Assembly: GCA_964019425.1 (NCBI GenBank)
Contig: OZ025797.1
Span: 1,338,277 to 1,402,276 of the forward strand
Source of the DNA: Flectonema sp. DT1601
Lineage: Eukaryota; Euglenozoa; Diplonemea; Diplonemida; Diplonemidae
Direction: 5' to 3'
Length of the DNA stretch: 64,000 bases
This document shows positions 9,609-22,971 of this stretch, piece by piece (the first letter of the stretch is position 1; every line of letters begins with the position of its first letter). The notes beneath the pieces were generated by a model. That model did no database searches, was not told where the DNA came from, and saw only the letters and a list, made by a program, of their open reading frames with translations. Made by a program: the position numbers and the translations under genes.

Positions 9609-11988
9609 ATGTCCACCTCATCCAATGTTCAGCTGAACGAACAAGTTTTAAAATGGATATCTGAGACCAAAGAAGCGATTAATACGACTCAAGAAGAATT
9701 CGATAAAGTAGTCAACATTATTTTAAAGGAGGGAAAAGGCCTAACTGGCGATGAAGCTGCCTTCATAAAAAGATGCGTCGTCATGTCTGGAAGTCTCGCA
9801 GATCACAAGCAGAAGCTAACAACAGACTTAGAGGACCTGAAGGTAGAAGAGAAAAACTACAGGGAGGTGCTGAAGAAATCTTCTGAGGTATACCTTTTAC
9901 TTTTTGTTTGTAACGCATTTCGGGGTAAACCTGTCTGATCGGGTCCAACCTTTTTTTGTATTGGTCACAGTACAGCCCTTCGGATTGATTATTGAAATTA
10001 CTTGTTCACCAAAAGAAAAACAATCATCCACACAGACGCCTGATGTTGTACCATACACAGTAGAGGAGGTAGAGAAGCTTTTGGACCCTTCAAAAATGAA
10101 GATGGAGACTGTTGTTGCAAATAAGCCACTCCTTGATAGGGAAAATGCACGCAATGCACTTGATGTGGTGTTGCATCAAAAACGTATAAATGATAGGTGG
10201 CATGTCATCACAACTGTAGGAATTCCAGGCTCAGGGAAGACCTTCCTGCTACGTAAAGGGATTATGTATGAATGGTATCCTGATCGAAGTATTATGATGA
10301 CCTTTTATGAGCATGCACAGATTATCGATGATGGAAAGATGGATCCGCTTGTTGCCTTTGCTCGTCAGCTTGTCCAAACAAACAACTTCAGAGGAGACGT
10401 TGATTTCAACCGCATTGTAGACTTCCATGGAGTGATCACAGCCTTTCGACAGAAGCTTGGCCTATCTGATGAGATCCCTTTGATTGTCTGTATTGATGAA
10501 CTTATTAAATTGCGTGAACATCACATTATGCTCTTGCGAAGGGAAGGTGTGGATGAGCAAAGGTTGAAACTCCAAGCCACAGATCGATGCAAAATGCTGA
10601 GAACTGCCCTGATGGCCTATCAGGACAGATGCACTAATAACAAGTTACCCGAGATACGATTTGTCTGGACGTCACACACCGAGTTGTTTGATAACGAAAT
10701 GACCGCGTCTGTAGGTAGTCGTCGTCAGATCGTTCACATACCATTAACAAACCTAACTCATGAAAATGCCCTGAATCTATTGAGACTTGACGAACTTAAA
10801 GGGGCAGGGGATCTGGTAACTGAGTGGTCATTGAATATGTGTGCTGGTAATCCCCGTGCGATTGTGAGTCTCCCCGAAGTGATTAATGACGCAAAGTGTT
10901 TTGGTACAGCTGGTCTTGCTTCACGCATAGCTAGTGGAATTTATAGAGCATGCATGTTTCAAACGCTTCACATTTCATTTGTTGAGGACCACCTCGCTGC
11001 AGTTCTCACAAAGTCACTCAACAGTGCCACAGAGGATGCATTACGAATTAGGGGTGCTCTCCACAAACTCTCCAATGGTGTTGAATGCTTAATTCCAAGT
11101 TTGGTTTGGGCATGGGCAAATGAAAAGCACACAAAGATGGTTGGGGAGTGGTTGATTGAATATTTCGGCAGTGATGCAAACATGAACCCCAAAACATTTG
11201 AAGAGACAACACTCTACTTTGAAGGGCTTCTGAACCATGCATACAGACAGCTGAAGAAAACACCATTTCTGAGTGAATATTTTGATGGGGCTGACCATAT
11301 CCAGGAAAACATAAAAGAATTGATTGTTCACCCCAGGAAAGTGTTAAGAGCGGAAGAACCTTCATCCCTTAGCAGCTTGGGATCTGAAGAGCTTTACAAT
11401 AAGCTCCAATCTGGACAAGCTGTGTACTCGAAAAATGTTGTCGGAGAGGGTGGTGACATTCTGATCCCTTTGATGCTCTCTGAAGGAAAGAAAAAGGCAA
11501 CGCTCTACCTATTCTGTGCCCAGTGCAAACTAGCAAAGAGAGTCGATAGCCTCCAAGAAGTAGAAACGAAGGCTGTGGAAATTCCAGCTGTCCAGGAACT
11601 CCAGGCTTGGGCGAATAAACAGAAGAAACCACTTGATGTACATGGTCTTTATTTCACCACACACACACCCAAGCTTCAAACTGCAAAGCGGAAGGGTGTT
11701 TGGTTCACAAAGGATTCTATGGAGAAGTGGCTGAGCAGACTTGGTTTGCCAAGAGTCAATTACCACCATGCAAGAACCTCAACATCTGGTAGCTCCGCTG
11801 ACCCTGCATCACCAAAACATAAAGAATCAAAGGAAAATTCCAATCAAATACCCCACGACACCACTAGAAATAAATTAAAAAGACACCTTTCAGAAAGCAG
11901 CAACGATACACCAAATCTAAGGTCTGAACCAACTGGTAGAGTTACTAAGAGAGGCAAAAGCCATGTGTCGGAGGAAAATGACTGGTAA
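9609..11988 (+). CDS. CRN/RHS-type P-loop NTPase-nuclease, array copy 1
   Basis: Exons 9,609-9,887 and 9,976-11,988 give 763 aa, joined in phase 0 after Glu93. Residues 1-93 are a charged helical header. Residues 175-182 are Walker A (GIPGSGKT), 260-269 Walker B (IPLIVCIDEL), and about 322-326 (VWTSH) a sensor-like strand. A helical region follows. Then comes a restriction-endonuclease-like core: GGD at 585-587 and QCK at 609-611, the D...(E/Q)xK pattern of PD-(D/E)XK nucleases. The tail (690-763) is Ser/basic-rich with NLS-like clusters (NKLKRH, TKRGK). Known: this header-NTPase-REase order defines the CRN/RHS superfamily, effectors or nuclear proteins thought to derive from transposon-encoded ATPase-nucleases. 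Inference: a nuclear DNA-acting protein, either an effector or an agent in element conflict. The start at 9,609 is chosen because the relative at 53,363 starts at the equivalent place. The unit's dispersed repeat begins 6 bases after the stop. Confidence 0.75.
9888..9975 (+). other. 88-bp conserved intron of the array gene (copy 1)
   Basis: It starts GTATAC and ends TACAG. I place the acceptor at TACAG rather than the CACAG five bases earlier, because only TACAG keeps the downstream frame open and the relative at 53,633 has lost the earlier AG. It contains a short hairpin (ACCTG, loop, CGGGT). It matches the relative's intron at 83 of 88 positions by my alignment, far above the similarity of the preceding exons. 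Unspliced, it adds 16 residues and a stop. Confidence 0.75.
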
Positions 11989-11993
11989 TAATG

Positions 11994-12170
11994 TAAAAAA
12001 ACCCGCAAACCCGCACTAGAGATACCCGTCGAGGCTCGCTTCGCTCGCTTTGTTTTGTTTTTGTTTTTTTGAATTCAACTTGTTTTTCCTTTGGTTGAGT
12101 ATGCTAAAATGACAACGATGGCTGGGTTATTATAATGGATATGTGGATTATTTCAAGTTAACCATTTTTT
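11994..12170 (+). repeat. dispersed repeat with octamer head, inside array unit 1
   Basis: It begins with two CCCGCAAA-type octamers, then CACTAGAGATACCC, then GGCTCGCTTCGCTCGC, and a T-rich body with TTGTTTTTCCTTTGG and GCTAAAATGA. The same order is found at 48,861, 49,354 and 55,361. It lies directly after the stop of the array gene and is present in every full unit at +3,661 (or +3,636) spacing. No coding capacity; possibly a SINE- or MITE-like element used as a 3' end. Confidence 0.75.
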
Positions 12171-12243
12171 TCCAGCTGCATTTTTCTTCTGGTGCCTTAC
12201 ACAGCAAAAAAAGCAACCGAATTTTGTTCTACCACCAAGTGGA

Positions 12244-12345
12244 AAAAACCGCACTAATTTTTTCTCAAAAAAACCGCACTAATTTTTCCGCGCAGTAATA
12301 TTTCCCCGCAGTAATTATTCAGCGCAGTAATATTTCCAGTTGCAG
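12244..12345 (+). repeat. short tandem motifs at the unit junction
   Basis: Two copies of an ACCGCACTAATTTTT motif 25 bp apart, followed by about four degenerate copies of GCAGTAATATTTCC (16-17 bp period). The last of these runs into the next unit's first bases. The 25-bp length difference between long and short units is loss or gain of one ACCGCACTAA motif copy here. Such direct repeats at the edge are natural sites for the original duplication. Confidence 0.75.
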
Positions 12346-13269
12346 TATTATTCCTTACTTGGCCTATTCCATCGTCAGTCATTGCCCCCGCGTCATAGAA
12401 CACCGGGTAGCCTGTCGTATGTGGTTGTATCTGAGAAAGGGATTTTTCAAGGAGTACAAATTCCTTAGTTTTTCTTCCTCTCTTCTGGTAGCAATGCAAA
12501 ATTTCTTTTTGCTTCTTTAGCTATTGCAGTTGCAACACTGACCTCAAAACAGTAGTGTTAGTTAGTTACAACACACAGTTAACATTATTTCAAATGCAGA
12601 CATCAGTAATGGGAAAATATTGTTATCGCTCGAAAAGTATGATAAGCAGAAATCGTGTTAGAGGGGAAGACATTATAGAAACTCTTAATACATTCTAGTC
12701 TCTCGCGTGGTTAACCCAAGGCTTCAGGGGCCTCTGTCCAGTTAAAGTCACAAACTTTCATGTCGGTTTTCAGTCACTGCTGGTGTTAAAGATAAGTGCT
12801 GCTACAGGGCACTCAACCTGTAGTACGTGGCCCCCGAATCCCCATATTCGACAGCACATATGGGATTTTTTATCGATAGCAACTGTTGATTTCTTATATT
12901 GCAACCTGGTTTGGCCGAACCCTATTCTCGTTTTTGCCAGTTTCAAGTTGCTTTCTATTTTATATTAGTATCAAGTTACCCCCAACACAGCTCTTATCGC
13001 TAAGCAAGTAGTAAAATGGCTAGCAGAGTGAACTCGAAGAACGAGGAGTCCCATGGGAAGGTGAATGACCATGTGCTGCATGCCAGAAGAAAGGGTGATG
13101 GTGTACGATCGCAAGGTCCAATGCCAAGGACAGACACTACAACTATGCAGACGGTGTTTAGATGCTTGCTGGAGTTGCCTATTAGTGATCTTGCTTATGT
13201 CATTTATCATTTCTTCCACAGAAAACAATCCCATCCCTCCCCAAAACAACAACAACACCACAAAAACAA

Positions 13270-15649
13270 ATGTCCACCTCATCCAATGTTCAGCTGAACG
13301 AACAAGTTTTAAAATGGATATCTGAGACCAAAGAAGCGATTAATACGACTCAAGAAGAATTCGATAAAGTAGTCAACATTATTTTAAAGGAGGGAAAAGG
13401 CCTAACTGGCGATGAAGCTGCCTTCATAAAAAGATGCGTCGTCATGTCTGGAAGTCTCGCAGATCACAAGCAGAAGCTAACAACAGACTTAGAGGACCTG
13501 AAGGTAGAAGAGAAAAACTACAGGGAGGTGCTGAAGAAATCTTCTGAGGTATACCTTTTACTTTTTGTTTGTAACGCATTTCGGGGTAAACCTGTCTGAT
13601 CGGGTCCAACCTTTTTTTGTATTGGTCACAGTACAGCCCTTCGGATTGATTATTGAAATTACTTGTTCACCAAAAGAAAAACAATCATCCACACAGACGC
13701 CTGATGTTGTACCATACACAGTAGAGGAGGTAGAGAAGCTTTTGGACCCTTCAAAAATGAAGATGGAGACTGTTGTTGCAAATAAGCCACTCCTTGATAG
13801 GGAAAATGCACGCAATGCACTTGATGTGGTGTTGCATCAAAAACGTATAAATGATAGGTGGCATGTCATCACAACTGTAGGAATTCCAGGCTCAGGGAAG
13901 ACCTTCCTGCTACGTAAAGGGATTATGTATGAATGGTATCCTGATCGAAGTATTATGATGACCTTTTATGAGCATGCACAGATTATCGATGATGGAAAGA
14001 TGGATCCGCTTGTTGCCTTTGCTCGTCAGCTTGTCCAAACAAACAACTTCAGAGGAGACGTTGATTTCAACCGCATTGTAGACTTCCATGGAGTGATCAC
14101 AGCCTTTCGACAGAAGCTTGGCCTATCTGATGAGATCCCTTTGATTGTCTGTATTGATGAACTTATTAAATTGCGTGAACATCACATTATGCTCTTGCGA
14201 AGGGAAGGTGTGGATGAGCAAAGGTTGAAACTCCAAGCCACAGATCGATGCAAAATGCTGAGAACTGCCCTGATGGCCTATCAGGACAGATGCACTAATA
14301 ACAAGTTACCCGAGATACGATTTGTCTGGACGTCACACACCGAGTTGTTTGATAACGAAATGACCGCGTCTGTAGGTAGTCGTCGTCAGATCGTTCACAT
14401 ACCATTAACAAACCTAACTCATGAAAATGCCCTGAATCTATTGAGACTTGACGAACTTAAAGGGGCAGGGGATCTGGTAACTGAGTGGTCATTGAATATG
14501 TGTGCTGGTAATCCCCGTGCGATTGTGAGTCTCCCCGAAGTGATTAATGACGCAAAGTGTTTTGGTACAGCTGGTCTTGCTTCACGCATAGCTAGTGGAA
14601 TTTATAGAGCATGCATGTTTCAAACGCTTCACATTTCATTTGTTGAGGACCACCTCGCTGCAGTTCTCACAAAGTCACTCAACAGTGCCACAGAGGATGC
14701 ATTACGAATTAGGGGTGCTCTCCACAAACTCTCCAATGGTGTTGAATGCTTAATTCCAAGTTTGGTTTGGGCATGGGCAAATGAAAAGCACACAAAGATG
14801 GTTGGGGAGTGGTTGATTGAATATTTCGGCAGTGATGCAAACATGAACCCCAAAACATTTGAAGAGACAACACTCTACTTTGAAGGGCTTCTGAACCATG
14901 CATACAGACAGCTGAAGAAAACACCATTTCTGAGTGAATATTTTGATGGGGCTGACCATATCCAGGAAAACATAAAAGAATTGATTGTTCACCCCAGGAA
15001 AGTGTTAAGAGCGGAAGAACCTTCATCCCTTAGCAGCTTGGGATCTGAAGAGCTTTACAATAAGCTCCAATCTGGACAAGCTGTGTACTCGAAAAATGTT
15101 GTCGGAGAGGGTGGTGACATTCTGATCCCTTTGATGCTCTCTGAAGGAAAGAAAAAGGCAACGCTCTACCTATTCTGTGCCCAGTGCAAACTAGCAAAGA
15201 GAGTCGATAGCCTCCAAGAAGTAGAAACGAAGGCTGTGGAAATTCCAGCTGTCCAGGAACTCCAGGCTTGGGCGAATAAACAGAAGAAACCACTTGATGT
15301 ACATGGTCTTTATTTCACCACACACACACCCAAGCTTCAAACTGCAAAGCGGAAGGGTGTTTGGTTCACAAAGGATTCTATGGAGAAGTGGCTGAGCAGA
15401 CTTGGTTTGCCAAGAGTCAATTACCACCATGCAAGAACCTCAACATCTGGTAGCTCCGCTGACCCTGCATCACCAAAACATAAAGAATCAAAGGAAAATT
15501 CCAATCAAATACCCCACGACACCACTAGAAATAAATTAAAAAGACACCTTTCAGAAAGCAGCAACGATACACCAAATCTAAGGTCTGAACCAACTGGTAG
15601 AGTTACTAAGAGAGGCAAAAGCCATGTGTCGGAGGAAAATGACTGGTAA
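13270..15649 (+). CDS. CRN/RHS-type NTPase-nuclease, array copy 2
   Basis: Exons 13,270-13,548 and 13,637-15,649; same 763-aa product as copy 1. Unit 12,346-16,006, long form. Its upstream region is the end of unit 1, so it lacks the unique TATA-like element near copy 1. Confidence 0.75.
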
Positions 15650-16930
15650 TAATGTAAAAAAACCCGCAAACCCGCACTAGAGATACCCGTCGAGGCTCGC
15701 TTCGCTCGCTTTGTTTTGTTTTTGTTTTTTTGAATTCAACTTGTTTTTCCTTTGGTTGAGTATGCTAAAATGACAACGATGGCTGGGTTATTATAATGGA
15801 TATGTGGATTATTTCAAGTTAACCATTTTTTTCCAGCTGCATTTTTCTTCTGGTGCCTTACACAGCAAAAAAAGCAACCGAATTTTGTTCTACCACCAAG
15901 TGGAAAAAACCGCACTAATTTTTTCTCAAAAAAACCGCACTAATTTTTCCGCGCAGTAATATTTCCCCGCAGTAATTATTCAGCGCAGTAATATTTCCAG
16001 TTGCAGTATTATTCCTTACTTGGCCTATTCCATCGTCAGTCATTGCCCCCGCGTCATAGAACACCGGGTAGCCTGTCGTATGTGGTTGTATCTGAGAAAG
16101 GGATTTTTCAAGGAGTACAAATTCCTTAGTTTTTCTTCCTCTCTTCTGGTAGCAATGCAAAATTTCTTTTTGCTTCTTTAGCTATTGCAGTTGCAACACT
16201 GACCTCAAAACAGTAGTGTTAGTTAGTTACAACACACAGTTAACATTATTTCAAATGCAGACATCAGTAATGGGAAAATATTGTTATCGCTCGAAAAGTA
16301 TGATAAGCAGAAATCGTGTTAGAGGGGAAGACATTATAGAAACTCTTAATACATTCTAGTCTCTCGCGTGGTTAACCCAAGGCTTCAGGGGCCTCTGTCC
16401 AGTTAAAGTCACAAACTTTCATGTCGGTTTTCAGTCACTGCTGGTGTTAAAGATAAGTGCTGCTACAGGGCACTCAACCTGTAGTACGTGGCCCCCGAAT
16501 CCCCATATTCGACAGCACATATGGGATTTTTTATCGATAGCAACTGTTGATTTCTTATATTGCAACCTGGTTTGGCCGAACCCTATTCTCGTTTTTGCCA
16601 GTTTCAAGTTGCTTTCTATTTTATATTAGTATCAAGTTACCCCCAACACAGCTCTTATCGCTAAGCAAGTAGTAAAATGGCTAGCAGAGTGAACTCGAAG
16701 AACGAGGAGTCCCATGGGAAGGTGAATGACCATGTGCTGCATGCCAGAAGAAAGGGTGATGGTGTACGATCGCAAGGTCCAATGCCAAGGACAGACACTA
16801 CAACTATGCAGACGGTGTTTAGATGCTTGCTGGAGTTGCCTATTAGTGATCTTGCTTATGTCATTTATCATTTCTTCCACAGAAAACAATCCCATCCCTC
16901 CCCAAAACAACAACAACACCACAAAAACAA

Positions 16931-19310
16931 ATGTCCACCTCATCCAATGTTCAGCTGAACGAACAAGTTTTAAAATGGATATCTGAGACCAAAGAAGCGA
17001 TTAATACGACTCAAGAAGAATTCGATAAAGTAGTCAACATTATTTTAAAGGAGGGAAAAGGCCTAACTGGCGATGAAGCTGCCTTCATAAAAAGATGCGT
17101 CGTCATGTCTGGAAGTCTCGCAGATCACAAGCAGAAGCTAACAACAGACTTAGAGGACCTGAAGGTAGAAGAGAAAAACTACAGGGAGGTGCTGAAGAAA
17201 TCTTCTGAGGTATACCTTTTACTTTTTGTTTGTAACGCATTTCGGGGTAAACCTGTCTGATCGGGTCCAACCTTTTTTTGTATTGGTCACAGTACAGCCC
17301 TTCGGATTGATTATTGAAATTACTTGTTCACCAAAAGAAAAACAATCATCCACACAGACGCCTGATGTTGTACCATACACAGTAGAGGAGGTAGAGAAGC
17401 TTTTGGACCCTTCAAAAATGAAGATGGAGACTGTTGTTGCAAATAAGCCACTCCTTGATAGGGAAAATGCACGCAATGCACTTGATGTGGTGTTGCATCA
17501 AAAACGTATAAATGATAGGTGGCATGTCATCACAACTGTAGGAATTCCAGGCTCAGGGAAGACCTTCCTGCTACGTAAAGGGATTATGTATGAATGGTAT
17601 CCTGATCGAAGTATTATGATGACCTTTTATGAGCATGCACAGATTATCGATGATGGAAAGATGGATCCGCTTGTTGCCTTTGCTCGTCAGCTTGTCCAAA
17701 CAAACAACTTCAGAGGAGACGTTGATTTCAACCGCATTGTAGACTTCCATGGAGTGATCACAGCCTTTCGACAGAAGCTTGGCCTATCTGATGAGATCCC
17801 TTTGATTGTCTGTATTGATGAACTTATTAAATTGCGTGAACATCACATTATGCTCTTGCGAAGGGAAGGTGTGGATGAGCAAAGGTTGAAACTCCAAGCC
17901 ACAGATCGATGCAAAATGCTGAGAACTGCCCTGATGGCCTATCAGGACAGATGCACTAATAACAAGTTACCCGAGATACGATTTGTCTGGACGTCACACA
18001 CCGAGTTGTTTGATAACGAAATGACCGCGTCTGTAGGTAGTCGTCGTCAGATCGTTCACATACCATTAACAAACCTAACTCATGAAAATGCCCTGAATCT
18101 ATTGAGACTTGACGAACTTAAAGGGGCAGGGGATCTGGTAACTGAGTGGTCATTGAATATGTGTGCTGGTAATCCCCGTGCGATTGTGAGTCTCCCCGAA
18201 GTGATTAATGACGCAAAGTGTTTTGGTACAGCTGGTCTTGCTTCACGCATAGCTAGTGGAATTTATAGAGCATGCATGTTTCAAACGCTTCACATTTCAT
18301 TTGTTGAGGACCACCTCGCTGCAGTTCTCACAAAGTCACTCAACAGTGCCACAGAGGATGCATTACGAATTAGGGGTGCTCTCCACAAACTCTCCAATGG
18401 TGTTGAATGCTTAATTCCAAGTTTGGTTTGGGCATGGGCAAATGAAAAGCACACAAAGATGGTTGGGGAGTGGTTGATTGAATATTTCGGCAGTGATGCA
18501 AACATGAACCCCAAAACATTTGAAGAGACAACACTCTACTTTGAAGGGCTTCTGAACCATGCATACAGACAGCTGAAGAAAACACCATTTCTGAGTGAAT
18601 ATTTTGATGGGGCTGACCATATCCAGGAAAACATAAAAGAATTGATTGTTCACCCCAGGAAAGTGTTAAGAGCGGAAGAACCTTCATCCCTTAGCAGCTT
18701 GGGATCTGAAGAGCTTTACAATAAGCTCCAATCTGGACAAGCTGTGTACTCGAAAAATGTTGTCGGAGAGGGTGGTGACATTCTGATCCCTTTGATGCTC
18801 TCTGAAGGAAAGAAAAAGGCAACGCTCTACCTATTCTGTGCCCAGTGCAAACTAGCAAAGAGAGTCGATAGCCTCCAAGAAGTAGAAACGAAGGCTGTGG
18901 AAATTCCAGCTGTCCAGGAACTCCAGGCTTGGGCGAATAAACAGAAGAAACCACTTGATGTACATGGTCTTTATTTCACCACACACACACCCAAGCTTCA
19001 AACTGCAAAGCGGAAGGGTGTTTGGTTCACAAAGGATTCTATGGAGAAGTGGCTGAGCAGACTTGGTTTGCCAAGAGTCAATTACCACCATGCAAGAACC
19101 TCAACATCTGGTAGCTCCGCTGACCCTGCATCACCAAAACATAAAGAATCAAAGGAAAATTCCAATCAAATACCCCACGACACCACTAGAAATAAATTAA
19201 AAAGACACCTTTCAGAAAGCAGCAACGATACACCAAATCTAAGGTCTGAACCAACTGGTAGAGTTACTAAGAGAGGCAAAAGCCATGTGTCGGAGGAAAA
19301 TGACTGGTAA
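16931..19310 (+). CDS. CRN/RHS-type NTPase-nuclease, array copy 3
   Basis: Exons 16,931-17,209 and 17,298-19,310, product identical to copy 1. Unit 16,007-19,667, long form; third of the first four-unit block. Confidence 0.75.
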
Positions 19311-20591
19311 TAATGTAAAAAAACCCGCAAACCCGCACTAGAGATACCCGTCGAGGCTCGCTTCGCTCGCTTTGTTTTGTTTTTGTTTTTTTGAATTCAA
19401 CTTGTTTTTCCTTTGGTTGAGTATGCTAAAATGACAACGATGGCTGGGTTATTATAATGGATATGTGGATTATTTCAAGTTAACCATTTTTTTCCAGCTG
19501 CATTTTTCTTCTGGTGCCTTACACAGCAAAAAAAGCAACCGAATTTTGTTCTACCACCAAGTGGAAAAAACCGCACTAATTTTTTCTCAAAAAAACCGCA
19601 CTAATTTTTCCGCGCAGTAATATTTCCCCGCAGTAATTATTCAGCGCAGTAATATTTCCAGTTGCAGTATTATTCCTTACTTGGCCTATTCCATCGTCAG
19701 TCATTGCCCCCGCGTCATAGAACACCGGGTAGCCTGTCGTATGTGGTTGTATCTGAGAAAGGGATTTTTCAAGGAGTACAAATTCCTTAGTTTTTCTTCC
19801 TCTCTTCTGGTAGCAATGCAAAATTTCTTTTTGCTTCTTTAGCTATTGCAGTTGCAACACTGACCTCAAAACAGTAGTGTTAGTTAGTTACAACACACAG
19901 TTAACATTATTTCAAATGCAGACATCAGTAATGGGAAAATATTGTTATCGCTCGAAAAGTATGATAAGCAGAAATCGTGTTAGAGGGGAAGACATTATAG
20001 AAACTCTTAATACATTCTAGTCTCTCGCGTGGTTAACCCAAGGCTTCAGGGGCCTCTGTCCAGTTAAAGTCACAAACTTTCATGTCGGTTTTCAGTCACT
20101 GCTGGTGTTAAAGATAAGTGCTGCTACAGGGCACTCAACCTGTAGTACGTGGCCCCCGAATCCCCATATTCGACAGCACATATGGGATTTTTTATCGATA
20201 GCAACTGTTGATTTCTTATATTGCAACCTGGTTTGGCCGAACCCTATTCTCGTTTTTGCCAGTTTCAAGTTGCTTTCTATTTTATATTAGTATCAAGTTA
20301 CCCCCAACACAGCTCTTATCGCTAAGCAAGTAGTAAAATGGCTAGCAGAGTGAACTCGAAGAACGAGGAGTCCCATGGGAAGGTGAATGACCATGTGCTG
20401 CATGCCAGAAGAAAGGGTGATGGTGTACGATCGCAAGGTCCAATGCCAAGGACAGACACTACAACTATGCAGACGGTGTTTAGATGCTTGCTGGAGTTGC
20501 CTATTAGTGATCTTGCTTATGTCATTTATCATTTCTTCCACAGAAAACAATCCCATCCCTCCCCAAAACAACAACAACACCACAAAAACAA

Positions 20592-22971
20592 ATGTCCACC
20601 TCATCCAATGTTCAGCTGAACGAACAAGTTTTAAAATGGATATCTGAGACCAAAGAAGCGATTAATACGACTCAAGAAGAATTCGATAAAGTAGTCAACA
20701 TTATTTTAAAGGAGGGAAAAGGCCTAACTGGCGATGAAGCTGCCTTCATAAAAAGATGCGTCGTCATGTCTGGAAGTCTCGCAGATCACAAGCAGAAGCT
20801 AACAACAGACTTAGAGGACCTGAAGGTAGAAGAGAAAAACTACAGGGAGGTGCTGAAGAAATCTTCTGAGGTATACCTTTTACTTTTTGTTTGTAACGCA
20901 TTTCGGGGTAAACCTGTCTGATCGGGTCCAACCTTTTTTTGTATTGGTCACAGTACAGCCCTTCGGATTGATTATTGAAATTACTTGTTCACCAAAAGAA
21001 AAACAATCATCCACACAGACGCCTGATGTTGTACCATACACAGTAGAGGAGGTAGAGAAGCTTTTGGACCCTTCAAAAATGAAGATGGAGACTGTTGTTG
21101 CAAATAAGCCACTCCTTGATAGGGAAAATGCACGCAATGCACTTGATGTGGTGTTGCATCAAAAACGTATAAATGATAGGTGGCATGTCATCACAACTGT
21201 AGGAATTCCAGGCTCAGGGAAGACCTTCCTGCTACGTAAAGGGATTATGTATGAATGGTATCCTGATCGAAGTATTATGATGACCTTTTATGAGCATGCA
21301 CAGATTATCGATGATGGAAAGATGGATCCGCTTGTTGCCTTTGCTCGTCAGCTTGTCCAAACAAACAACTTCAGAGGAGACGTTGATTTCAACCGCATTG
21401 TAGACTTCCATGGAGTGATCACAGCCTTTCGACAGAAGCTTGGCCTATCTGATGAGATCCCTTTGATTGTCTGTATTGATGAACTTATTAAATTGCGTGA
21501 ACATCACATTATGCTCTTGCGAAGGGAAGGTGTGGATGAGCAAAGGTTGAAACTCCAAGCCACAGATCGATGCAAAATGCTGAGAACTGCCCTGATGGCC
21601 TATCAGGACAGATGCACTAATAACAAGTTACCCGAGATACGATTTGTCTGGACGTCACACACCGAGTTGTTTGATAACGAAATGACCGCGTCTGTAGGTA
21701 GTCGTCGTCAGATCGTTCACATACCATTAACAAACCTAACTCATGAAAATGCCCTGAATCTATTGAGACTTGACGAACTTAAAGGGGCAGGGGATCTGGT
21801 AACTGAGTGGTCATTGAATATGTGTGCTGGTAATCCCCGTGCGATTGTGAGTCTCCCCGAAGTGATTAATGACGCAAAGTGTTTTGGTACAGCTGGTCTT
21901 GCTTCACGCATAGCTAGTGGAATTTATAGAGCATGCATGTTTCAAACGCTTCACATTTCATTTGTTGAGGACCACCTCGCTGCAGTTCTCACAAAGTCAC
22001 TCAACAGTGCCACAGAGGATGCATTACGAATTAGGGGTGCTCTCCACAAACTCTCCAATGGTGTTGAATGCTTAATTCCAAGTTTGGTTTGGGCATGGGC
22101 AAATGAAAAGCACACAAAGATGGTTGGGGAGTGGTTGATTGAATATTTCGGCAGTGATGCAAACATGAACCCCAAAACATTTGAAGAGACAACACTCTAC
22201 TTTGAAGGGCTTCTGAACCATGCATACAGACAGCTGAAGAAAACACCATTTCTGAGTGAATATTTTGATGGGGCTGACCATATCCAGGAAAACATAAAAG
22301 AATTGATTGTTCACCCCAGGAAAGTGTTAAGAGCGGAAGAACCTTCATCCCTTAGCAGCTTGGGATCTGAAGAGCTTTACAATAAGCTCCAATCTGGACA
22401 AGCTGTGTACTCGAAAAATGTTGTCGGAGAGGGTGGTGACATTCTGATCCCTTTGATGCTCTCTGAAGGAAAGAAAAAGGCAACGCTCTACCTATTCTGT
22501 GCCCAGTGCAAACTAGCAAAGAGAGTCGATAGCCTCCAAGAAGTAGAAACGAAGGCTGTGGAAATTCCAGCTGTCCAGGAACTCCAGGCTTGGGCGAATA
22601 AACAGAAGAAACCACTTGATGTACATGGTCTTTATTTCACCACACACACACCCAAGCTTCAAACTGCAAAGCGGAAGGGTGTTTGGTTCACAAAGGATTC
22701 TATGGAGAAGTGGCTGAGCAGACTTGGTTTGCCAAGAGTCAATTACCACCATGCAAGAACCTCAACATCTGGTAGCTCCGCTGACCCTGCATCACCAAAA
22801 CATAAAGAATCAAAGGAAAATTCCAATCAAATACCCCACGACACCACTAGAAATAAATTAAAAAGACACCTTTCAGAAAGCAGCAACGATACACCAAATC
22901 TAAGGTCTGAACCAACTGGTAGAGTTACTAAGAGAGGCAAAAGCCATGTGTCGGAGGAAAATGACTGGTAA
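20592..22971 (+). CDS. CRN/RHS-type NTPase-nuclease, array copy 4
   Basis: Exons 20,592-20,870 and 20,959-22,971, product identical to copy 1. Unit 19,668-23,303 is the first short unit; the missing 25 bp lie about 250 bases after the stop and do not touch the gene. Confidence 0.75.

Noticed and set aside
9310-9621. Minus-strand 103-aa frame with hydrophobic N-terminus, repeated in each unit
   Set aside because: It is antisense to the leader and header of the array gene, has no recognisable domain, and copies exist only because the unit is repeated.
9609-9938. A separate 109-aa protein in each unit
   Set aside because: Its last 16 codons and stop are the start of the conserved intron; the related locus has the same donor at the same place, so it is better read as a header exon. 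A retained-intron product stays possible.
11048-11365. Minus-strand frames inside the NTPase-nuclease exon
   Set aside because: Antisense shadows of a strongly coding exon.
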